DNA of 64,000 bases from Micractinium sp. NFX-FRZ (taxonomy: Eukaryota; Chlorophyta; Trebouxiophyceae; Chlorellales; Chlorellaceae): the NCBI GenBank assembly GCA_029339195.1, contig JAPTJF010000229.1, positions 1 through 64,000 on the forward strand. Direction: 5' to 3'. Positions 56,001-64,000 of the stretch are shown in pieces. A model generated the notes under the pieces. That model worked only from the letters and a program-made list of their open reading frames with translations, made no database searches and was not told the DNA's origin. The position numbers and the translations under genes are program-made. Each line of letters begins with the position of its first letter. Position 1 is the first letter of the stretch.

Positions 56001-58838
56001 CAATTAAGACATGTTGCCCAGCTATCGGGTCGCCGCTTTTCAAGCTACTCCACAGCCCCGCCGCCACCTCCGATGTCGCAATGCCAGCTCAGCCAACCAT
56101 TGCCACCTCAGCTTTTCCACCGGCAGCTCAGCCAGCCAGTGCCAGCTCAGCTTTTGCACCGACAGCTCAGCCCGCCATTGCCAGATCCGCCCCACCACCA
56201 CCTCAGCTGCGACAATGCCAGCTCAGCCCGCCATTGCCAGCTCAGCTCACTTGAACTTGTCCAGCAGCGCCTTGACAGCCGGGAAGCCCTCCAGGTACTT
56301 GCTGTTGGCCAGCAGCGTGTCCTCCCCCTTCTCAGTGGGGGTGGCGGCGCCGGTGGCGTGCCGCTTTGCGGGCGGCGCGCCGTCCGCCTCCGCCTCCGCC
56401 CCGTCCTCCACCTTCACCGCCACCGCCGCCGCCGGTGCCTGCCTGCCGGCCCCGGGCGAGGAGGCCGCGGCCCCGCTCTTGGCGCCGCGCAGGGGGCGGC
56501 CGGCGGGGAAGGCGAGGCGGGGGCGGGAGGGGACGTGCAGCACCGCGACTAGCGCTGTGGTCACAGCGGCCTCCGGGTCCTTCTGCCGCTTCACTGCCTC
56601 CAGCAGCCGGCGCAGGGAGCTGGAGGTGTCGTCAGGCAGCGTGACGGGGTGGGCGGCCGAGTGTGCCCGGGCTGCCGCATGGAGCTCTGCCATGTTGGCG
56701 CTGGCGGGCACGCTGAGCGCGCACGGGGCGCCACATGCCTGCAACGAGTCGGTGCGGCAAAGGAGCAAGCAGAGTGGGCAGCGAGGTGTGGTGCGAGTGG
56801 TGCAGCGGGGCAGGGGCCCTCGGTGCCGTGCCATGTGATGGGAGCACTGCGGCTGCAATCTGCTGCATTCCAACCCAGGCCAGAGAGGCAGCGGGCGCAC
56901 CTCCTTCACTTCCCGACACGCCGCTTGGGCTGCCTCCAAGTTGGCAACACGCACAAAGCCTGCAGGTGGGCGAGGGTGCAGGTCAGGCACAAGCACCTCA
57001 GACTGTTTGTAGTGCCAGTAGTGAGCAGGCAATCAGCGGCGGCACCAGTGCTTGTGCTGCGCCAGGCAGTGCAGCGACCCACACAACCCAGGGGGCACGG
57101 CAGGCAACCAGCTGAGCGGTCAAATCGCTCAGCAGCCACGTGGGAAGGCATGCACGCAGGGCATTTCGCACGCACCGTAGCCTCGGCAGTCGCCCCGGTC
57201 CCGCTTGCGGCGGATGAGCTTCACGCCCACCACCTCGCCCGCCGCGATCACGGCATCCCACACCCCCATCTCGTCCGCGGCTGGCGGCAGGCCACCTGCG
57301 GGCAGCAGGCAGCAGGAAAATGTGGACAGAGACCGTTTCGTTTTCATAGGATGGTCAGGGCAGGCAGAAAGTAAGCAGCATGAGAGAGGTCCAGAACCAA
57401 GCGGGTGGAGGGCAGCAAGGGTGCAGAGCAGCGAACGATGCAGGCCAAACGCCTCACGAGGCAACGGGCACTTCACCGCTGCCGGCCAGGCAACAACAGC
57501 TCCACACCGGGCGCACGCGGGCGCCGATACGCAGGGCTGAGAGCAGCTCCCAGGCCCAGTCAACAGCTGGGCTGTAAGCACAAGCAGGCAGGCAGGAGGG
57601 TGGGCAGGCAGGCAGGCAGGCAGGCAGGCAGCCACCCAGGCAGGCAGGCAGGCAGGCAGGCAGGAGGACAGGGGGGCAGGCAGGCGGGCGGGCAGGCGGG
57701 CAGCCATCTAAGCAGGCAGGGGCGCAGGCAGGCAGGGGGCAGCGCACCAATGAAGAGGTCCACTGGCTGGAAGCCTGGGGGCGGGTCTTCATCCGACTTG
57801 CCGCCGCCCCTGCGCCCCCGCCCGCCGCCGCTCGCCATCTCCCCGCCGTCATCCACCCCACCACCCAAGCCATAGGCATAGGCAGGCAGCCGCCCATCAT
57901 CCTCCATGGGGGGCAGGTAGGGCAGCTGGGCAGCCTCACGACCACGGCTGCTCGGCCGCTGCGCCGCCTGCTGCTGCCCCTGCTGCTGCTGTGCTGTCGT
58001 CGCCCCAGCGCCCGCCTGCTCCTCCTCCTCCACAGGCAGTCCGTAGAGCGCCCGGGCGGGCACCCTGCCCGGCGGGGCGGCTGTTGCCGCTGTTGCTGCA
58101 GAGGCGGCCCCTGCGGGTGCTGCTACCGCAGCCTCCGCATCTTGCGTGGTCTCAGATGCGGGCCGTGCAGCCACAGTAGAGGCAGCGCCCCCACCAGCCG
58201 GCGCCGCTTCGCCTGCTGCCGCGGTGGTGACACCTGCTGCGCGTGGTAGTGCTGCTCCCTGATGGCCAGTAGCTGCTGCTGCCAGGGCTGCCACCACTCT
58301 GGCCTGCTCCTCCTCAGGCAGGGGCGACTCGCAGGCAGCAGCCCGGGCCCCGCCCGGCGCAGGCGGCTCGGCTGCAGCAGCGGCCGCCTCCGGCTCGCCG
58401 TCAACAGCCATTGGTAGTGTGTCATCAGCAGCCGTGCCACCGTTTGCTTCGCCGCCTTTCTGGTCGGCGCCGCTGCTGCGAGGAGCGCACAGGCCAAGCA
58501 GGCAAGGCCGTCAGGCGGAGGTGCCGCAGTGCCCCGCCGCCAAACCCGCCTGCCGCCGCCCTCCTGGTCGCAGCTACCTTCCCCATGCCTTTGCAATCAA
58601 GCTCCCCACATCGCGCACTCCTTCACACAGCACTTGCAGAGCCCAAGCAACGCACAGCCGTGTCAGGAAGCCTCGCTCACCCATCGTGAGCTCCCCCGGG
58701 CGTCGCGCCGGGAGTAACTGCCCCGGGCAACTCGGTGTGATCGGGCAGCGTGAAGGGCTTTGATGCCGCAGGCACTGGACTGCCTGCCTCCTGCACGGTC
58801 CCATCGCCGGTCTCTCCCTCCGCCTCGGCGTCTGTCAT
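52394..58838 (-). CDS. RNA-binding protein with RRM, dsRBD and Gln/Gly/Ala-rich tail
   Basis: Ten exons: 58681-58838, 57748-58475, 57176-57295, 56901-56959, 56251-56738, 55718-55833, 55207-55292, 54752-54859, 54040-54484, 52394-53862; 1258 residues, all in phase. The first two exons encode an acidic Ala/Glu-rich leader. One RRM (about residues 290-365) has RNP2 DLFIGGLP and RNP1 CRGYGFVRV. A Lys/Ala/Pro-rich linker follows. A dsRNA-binding domain spans exons 6-8: DKTPLSVVNEHASRLVLRLE, then LFTADAKLVNKVSG and QRLAGGSGKGKSKQIAKQIA. The last ~640 residues are low complexity: RGG/GGYGG-like, then long Gln, Ala and Gly runs ending in a Tyr-rich tail. This order suggests an RNA-processing or small-RNA cofactor able to form condensates; that role is inference. 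The exon 2 acceptor may be three bases downstream. Confidence 0.82.
52846..53160. repeat. CTG/CAG trinucleotide runs in the RRM-dsRBD gene
   Basis: Three nearly pure runs lie at about 52846-52875, 53012-53043 and 53129-53156. Read on the minus strand they encode glutamine stretches in the prion-like tail. Confidence 0.85.
56085..56255 (-). repeat. Tandem repeat abutting a splice donor in the RRM-dsRBD gene
   Basis: Four or five degenerate units of 'cagctcagcccgccattgcc' type are tandem in intron 5. The rightmost unit runs into the exon 5 donor (GTGAGCTGAGCTGGC on the minus strand), so the repeat multiplies the bases just after the donor. Confidence 0.75.
57583..57735. repeat. GCAG/CAGG tetranucleotide array in the RRM-dsRBD gene intron 2
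   Basis: This is a long imperfect array of CAGG units, with GCAGCCA breaks, ending close to the exon 2 donor at 57747. Confidence 0.9.
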
Positions 58839-59429
58839 GGTTGCCAAAGCGCGATCCAAAGCGGACGAGACAGCGGGCGCCGGTTTCAGGAGAGAAGAGA
58901 TTGCTGCCAGCTCGACGGTGACGGGGCCCGGCGGCGTGCCAGCGGCACAAGGAATAGCACACAGAGGACACACACAGCAATCCAGGAAAGTTTGCAATCA
59001 TGACAAGCATGCAGCATTGGAGAACTTAAGAATGAAATGGCAGGCGGCTGGTTGCAGGACACTGGCCCGCTGCGCCGTTTCCCTCACTCGCCGCCACACA
59101 CCGCACACACAGCCTCGCAGACCAGCTCCCGCTGTAAGTTCCCGAACTGTTCGACATCTTCTTGGTGAGGTGGCACCATCCCACCCTGCAATGCCAGTGA
59201 AGAACCGTCTTGCACCCCATCCGCCGCCGGACTTTGCTCCACCATTGAGCAATGCCCACTGTCCAGCATCTCACTTTTTAACACGAAACAAACAATTGCG
59301 TGAGACAGTCAGGAGTGTTGTCAGTCAGCAGGCGTCACCCAGAACCTAAATCCGCCTGCTCAGCCGTCCAGGGGCTGGCGCAGGGGCGGTACCTCTATGC
59401 CTGGGCCTGAGTCTGACCCCGGGGCACGG
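58839..59429. other. Intergenic region, RRM-dsRBD 5' end to HAD gene 3' end
   Basis: Both neighbours are on the minus strand. The region contains the RRM-dsRBD promoter and the HAD 3' UTR. No gene is recognised. Confidence 0.4.
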
Positions 59430-61162
59430 TCAGTCGTCCAGCGGCTGCGGCGGGCGCTGCGGCGGCAGCAGCTGCAGCTCCTCTGCCAGCACCCGCTGCA
59501 CCTCCGCCAGCGAGCGCGCCAGGAAGTGTGGCCGCTCCTCTCCCTCCAGCTCGCCCGCCCCCGCCCAGCGGTGGTGCTCGTCCAGCAGTATGGTCAGGGC
59601 GCCCGCCCGGTTGCCGCACACAATCTGTAATGCAGGCACGGGCGGGGCGGGGCGGGGGTTGGAGTGGGGGCATGGCCAGGTGGTGCGTGGGAGTGAGGCG
59701 GCGGGGGCGCGCACCCAGAGGGCATGCACTGGGTGCAGGGCGTGTGCGCATGAGCGACGTGGGTGGAGGTGACACAGGAGGGCAGCAGGGCAGCTGCAGC
59801 ACAGCAGGACGTAGGCTGAGAGCACAACTCAGTAAACCACCCAACCGGAGCCCTTGTGGCCACCACACCGGCGCTCACGTCATCCTTTGCGCTGTCCCCA
59901 ATCATGACCAGCTCGCTCGCTGGCAGCCCCCACTTGTCGGCGATGTGCAGCAGGCTGGCCGGGTTGGGCTTGTAGGGTGCAAACTCGCGGGAGAGGGCGG
60001 GGGTGAAGGGCGGCATCGTGAAGTGGTGGCGGTGGAAAAAGTCCACGGAGGCTGCATGGAGGGGCGTGACGGGGAGCACAGTTGCAGGGGCGGTGGTGTG
60101 AGGAAGGAAGGGGAGAGTGCGTTCCAGGAGGGCAGGGGTGCAGAGTGAAGTGGTAGCGGCAGAAGGAGTGAGCAGGGAGAGAGGGGGAGTGGCAGGCTGA
60201 GGTGCAGCACAGGTGTGCATCGTGGGCGAGTGCGCGGGAGGGCAAGCCACAGCACGCCTCGCCCCACCCACAAGCTACACCCGCTGCACGTGCATTGTTG
60301 ACCCCTACCCTGCACGCCCCTACTGTGCACGCACAATTAACGTTGCGCGTGACCAGCGCGCGCGGCACGCCCAGGCCGTCCAGGAACTGGGAGAGCTCCA
60401 GCACCCCCGGCATCAGCTGCATGTCCCGCAGCGCCTGCGCCTCAATCTCCGCTATTGCTGCGTGCGCTGCCTCCTGCTGCGCGGGCGTCCAGCTGGCGAT
60501 GACGTCCAGGATGTCGCCTGCAGGCAGGGGGCCAGCATGCAAAGCAGTGTGCAGGGATGAGGTGGCAGCGATGCGGGGCCAGGGGGCAGCCCACAGGCAG
60601 TCAGCCGGCGATGGCGGCGGGAACGAGTGGTTCAGCGATCAAATTGCGGCCAGGCAAGGGTGTGGGTTGAAGGATCCCTGTCGTACAGTCAACGCATGTT
60701 TTGTGCGGCAGACATGCATGTAAGCGTGCATGAATAGCCTGCCGCCGGCAACACCCGCAAGGCAACACCCGCCGACCTTGCAGGCTTTCCAGCCCAGCCA
60801 CCGCCGCTACGCGCCGCCGCATCTCCACAAAGTCGATCACACTCTGCGTTAAAGTTCCATCCATGTCTACGACAAGGTTTGGGAGGTGGGGGTGGGCAGT
60901 GAGCTAGGCGGCAGGGCCGGAACGCGCAGGAGACAGCCCGTCGGTGGGCTCCCGCCCCCGCCCACCCGCAGTGCTCCTCACCAAAGACTATGCCGCGGAC
61001 AACGGGCTTGGCCGCTGGCTGCCCCTCTGCAGCTGCTGCTGGTCCTGCCGCGGCTGCAACCGTGGTTTGCTGGCGGGCCGACGCTGCTGCCTGCTGGCGC
61101 GTCGGCACCATGCTGGCAGGCATCAGCCTGGGGGCCAGGGAGGCCAGCATGCGCTGCAGCAT
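59430..61162 (-). CDS. HAD-superfamily phosphatase (haloacid dehalogenase-like)
   Basis: This is a phosphatase of HAD subfamily I; the substrate is not evident, with a sugar phosphate or phosphoglycolate possible. Exons: 60982-61162, 60777-60866, 60335-60517, 59879-60051, 59430-59624; 273 residues. Motif I is VVRGIVFDMDGTLTQSVIDF, with the nucleophile Asp61 and acid Asp63 created across intron 1. Motif II is RALVTRN (Thr). The Lys of motif III lies in APYKPNPASLL, and motif IV is ELVMIGDSAKDD. SSVDFFHRHHFT and GVLELSQFLDGLGVPRAL match plant and algal homologues. The N-terminal ~50 residues (MLQRMLASLAPRLMPASMVP and an Ala-rich stretch) look like an organelle transit peptide, probably plastid or mitochondrial. 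The ATG sits right after a CTGCAG, so an upstream exon is possible. Confidence 0.87.
60128..60182 (-). repeat. HAD-gene exon echo: copy of an exon start
   Basis: On the minus strand this reads SFCRYHFTLHP, copying the real exon edge at 60000-60050, SVDFFHRHHFTMPP. DNA pieces 'gtgaagtggtggcggtggaa' (real) and 'gtgaagtggtagcggcagaa' (copy) align directly. It lies about 130 bases upstream in the same intron. Confidence 0.7.
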
Positions 61163-61367
61163 CTGCAGAGCAATGCAAATTGTCCATCGTGTGGCGCTGC
61201 ACGCTCTTCTCAAGCCCACCCACCTTCTCGTCCACCTGGCGCGCGCTCGTAGTGGCGATCGACATCCCCAGCCTTCCGCTTTACGCAACTGAACGCCTGC
61301 ACGCACATCCCCATTGCACGTGAGCAGACTAGGCAGCGCGCCCGCTCCTGTTTGCAAGGCAGTTGGA
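61163..61367. promoter_or_regulatory. Bidirectional promoter region, HAD phosphatase / coiled-coil gene
   Basis: Divergent ATG codons are 205 bases apart. No specific promoter element is recognised. Confidence 0.4.
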
Positions 61368-63799
61368 ATGGTGGGCTATCCGCAGGGGCCAGCGACCCCT
61401 TTTGAGAAGGTGGGGGTGTTCCTTAATGCTCTAGCAGCGACGTGGGTCGAGAGTGCCCCGCCGCAGTGGAACGCGTTGCCAGCCTTTATTTAGTTGCAGA
61501 AGCGATCGCGTGCTCCTGGCTGCCACCCCTGCTGCCAATAGCGCCCTGGTAGCTGCGCAGGCTTCGGTGCTCCAACCAGCTGGACGCAGAGCCCGCGGCC
61601 TGCACCGCCCGCCACCCGTGCGGCCCGCTTCCCCGCCGATCGCTGCCTTGCGCCCCTGCCCCCGCCTCTCCTTTCCCCTGCAGCTCCAGGCCGATCTGAA
61701 ACGCAAGGCGGCACAGCTGGACAGCGCTGACAACCAGATCTCGCAGCTCACAACCGAGAACGCAGCCCTCAAAGCCACCAAGGCAGAGCTTGAGCAGGTG
61801 GGTGCGGTGGGTGCAGGGCGGTCGGTGCCTTGCCAAGCTGGGTGCTAGGGGCTCACACGGCTGGTGGGCAGGCAGGTATGCGTGGGGTTAAAGCTGCGGC
61901 AGAAGATGCAGCTGGCACGTGCACAAGCATTGGAAAGAGCTTTGTTTGACTTCAGCTACGGCAGGTGCACAGCTGAATTGGAGGCGTGCAGCTGGGGCAG
62001 CAGTTTGTGTGCAGCTGCCGACGGGACCGCCAACCGCTCATGGGTTGCATGTTGTTGGTGCTGCCCCCTCTCCCCGGGTTCTGCCTTTCCACAGGCGTCC
62101 CGCCGCGACCGCAGCCAGGCCACAGAGCTCAGCCAGCAGCTGGCCAAGGCCCAGGCGCTCCTGAAGCAGCGCGACGCGGCGGTGTCCAGCCTCGGCAACC
62201 AGCTGGCGTCGGCCACCGTGCGGCACAGCGGCAGCGGCGGTGCGACCCGCGCAGCACCCGCGTCTGCCGGGGTAATCACTCCCAAGGGCCCCCTCAGCCG
62301 ACAGAACAGCGACGAGGAGGCGCTGCTGGGAGAGCTGAGCGAGAAGACTGCCCGCATCTCCACGCTGGAGGCTGAGCTGGCAGAGGCCAAGGCCAGGCTG
62401 GCAGCAGGCGCCATGTCAGCACCCACGTCGGCGCTGACCCCTGGGAGCACCCCCCGCCGGCGGGAGAGCTTTGAGGGGGAGGGAGTGGCGGTGGTGGGCG
62501 GCGGCGGCATGTCGGCGTACGACGCCAACCGCCTGCGCACGCTGCGGGCGGAGGTGGAGACGTGGAAGGACCGGAGTGAGAACCTGGCGACCCAAGTGCG
62601 GGAGCTGCAGCGCGCACAGCAGGCGAGCGGGAGCAGGGGGGAGGCGGGTGGTTGGGTGGGGCGGTTTGCGTGGAGGGGTGGGAGGGCAGGAGCGCGAACT
62701 GGGTGCGCAGGTGTAGCGGCTTTAGCGCACGGAAGCGGGTGGTTGGGCGGCGGGAAGTGCTGTGGGCTGAGCAAGCGTGAGCTGCCGCAAGTTCTTCCAT
62801 GTTTGCTAAGCGCTCACTTAGGTGTGCTAAGCGCATCAGCACAGTGCCAATGGCGCGGTGAAGTGCATACCGCCGTGCATCTCTCATAGGCAGGCAGGCA
62901 GGCTGGGTCGGCCTATGCCTGCCGCCACTCCCTCCCATGCCCGCCCGCCCGCCTGCACATCTCACCCCCGCTCCTGTCGTGTATTCAAGCTCCTACATTC
63001 CCGCCCCTCCCACCATGCAGTCCTCTGAGCTGGACAAGGCGCAGCTGGCCGACTCCGCTGCCTCCCTCTCCGAGCGGTGCGCCACCCTGGAGGAGCAGCT
63101 GAGGCATTCGCGCGAGGGGCTGTCGTCGCTGCGCGCGCTGGCGGACCAGGGGCGGGAGGAGATGCGGAGCCAGCTGCAGCGCAAGGAGTCGGACCTGGGG
63201 CGGGCGGCGGCGGCGCAGGAGGCGCAGGCAGCGCTGCTGGATGAGCTCAAGGGGGAGTTGAGCAAGGCGGCGCAGGTGGGGGAGGGGCGGGTGGTGATTG
63301 GGGAGGTCCAGCAGGGGCGGGGCGGCAGGGCAGGCGGGAGCTGTCCTAGGCAGCGCAGATCGGGTGTGTTGATGGGCAGTGGGCAGCGGGGGAGGGGCAA
63401 CAAGGCAGGCGGGTTGTGTGAACTCGAGGCGCACACACAGCGTTGCGGGCGTGTGTGCGGTCGCTGTGGATGTGTGGGCGGTGCAAGGGCAGGAAGGAGG
63501 GCGGGCCGCCTGCAGCAGCGCGCACAGGTGGCTTTCGTGCCGCATCCCGCAGCAGCGTTCCTTGTGCACTTTTAGCTTGGTGAGGGGCCACGCTGCGCCG
63601 CACCCTCTCACAAGCACCTGTGGCCCCCCTGTTGGGTTGCCCCCTCCGCCTGCAGGACCGCGAGCGCCTGGTGCTGCAGGCGCAGCAGCTGCAGGCGCAG
63701 CTGGCCAAGCAGGGGGAGGAGGCTCGGGAGAGCAACCAGCGCGTGGCGCAGCTCATCACTCAGCTGGAGGAGAAGACGCAGAGGCTGGAGGTTGCAGAG
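61368..63799 (+). CDS. Coiled-coil protein, unidentified (3' end beyond window)
   Basis: Five exons are visible (61368-61409, 61684-61797, 62095-62622, 63021-63275, 63656-63799), 361 residues, with a GT donor at 63800 and intron running to the window end. Start ATG 61368 opens MVGYPQGPATPFEK, spliced to LQADLKRKAAQLDSADNQIS. The protein is almost entirely heptad-type coiled coil: ELSQQLAKAQALLKQRDAAV, LSEKTARISTLEAELAEAKA, LRAEVETWKDRSENLATQVR, LEEQLRHSREGLSSLRALAD, VLQAQQLQAQLAKQGEEARE and AQLITQLEEKTQRLEVAE. A Ser/Pro-rich break (residues ~90-170) contains possible phosphosites (PLSRQNSDEE). The exon 3 donor is GC (CAG|GCGAGC at 62623). It could be a golgin, a tethering factor or a cytoskeletal scaffold. 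Confidence 0.7.
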
Positions 63800-64000
63800 G
63801 TGAGGGGGAGGCTGCTGTGCGTGCTTTGAGGCCGGCCGTGCTGTGCGCTGCGGGAGATGCCTCGATGTGCCAGCCGGCTGAAAGCAGAAGATGTGGGCTT
63901 TGGAAACGCCGTGTGGTTGGCTCGCTGTGCATGCTGTGCCCCTTGTTGTGCGCGCTGTGTGTGCTGCTGGTGGGGGAGCTGGGGGACAAGCGGCAGCGTT

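Noticed and set aside
57583..57735. Possible CRISPR-like array
   Set aside because: It is a simple CAGG tetranucleotide array in an intron, without unique spacers.
1..64000. tRNA, rRNA or other structural RNA genes
   Set aside because: I scanned by eye and recognised none. A covariance-model search would be needed to exclude small ones.

Overview
This window is nuclear DNA from a green alga, most likely a trebouxiophyte of the Chlorella/Micractinium group. The base composition is very GC-rich. Genes are dense, lie on both strands and are broken by many short GC-rich introns with good GT-AG or GC-AG sites. Several genes end near a downstream TGTAA, the usual green-algal polyadenylation signal. 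There are no prokaryotic operons. I modelled 18 protein-coding genes with about 92 introns. In the multi-exon models the reading phases agree across junctions, but no transcript data were available.

Layout, left to right. Minus strand 1-2746: AP2/ERF transcription factor, 3' end outside the window. Plus 3676-4419: short ankyrin protein. Minus 4928-6983: elongin-A-like protein with a glutamine-rich tail. Minus 7894-12704: cytochrome P450 in ten exons. Plus 13037-14849: TRAPPC5/Trs31. Minus 15476-16928: UBAC2-type rhomboid pseudoprotease with a UBA domain. Plus 17733-20060: epoxide hydrolase. Minus 20217-24656: dynein regulatory complex subunit DRC1. Plus 24881-27969: folylpolyglutamate synthase. 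Plus 28801-31267: large ankyrin-type protein. Around 31.5-31.9 kb: a relic copy of an intron and exon of the next gene. Plus 33036-34966: multi-pass membrane protein. Plus 36289-39123: second multi-pass membrane protein. Minus 39939-42607: membrane-anchored alpha/beta hydrolase. Minus 42853-47116: F-box/LRR protein. Minus 48020-51344: TBC Rab-GAP. Minus 52394-58838: very long RRM + dsRBD protein. Minus 59430-61162: HAD-family phosphatase. Plus 61368-63799 onward: coiled-coil protein, 3' end outside the window.

The genes do not form one pathway. Themes are membrane trafficking (TRAPPC5, TBC), protein turnover (elongin A, F-box/LRR, UBAC2), RNA and transcription control (AP2, RRM-dsRBD), small-molecule metabolism (P450, epoxide hydrolase, FPGS, HAD phosphatase, alpha/beta hydrolase) and one axonemal protein (DRC1), notable if the host is a non-motile Chlorella-type alga.

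The most unusual signal is at the gene-structure level. Introns in at least six genes contain decayed copies of the neighbouring exon edge, often with the splice site still attached. I call these 'exon echoes'. Eight of roughly ninety introns also use a GC donor, always in the context AG|GCRAG.
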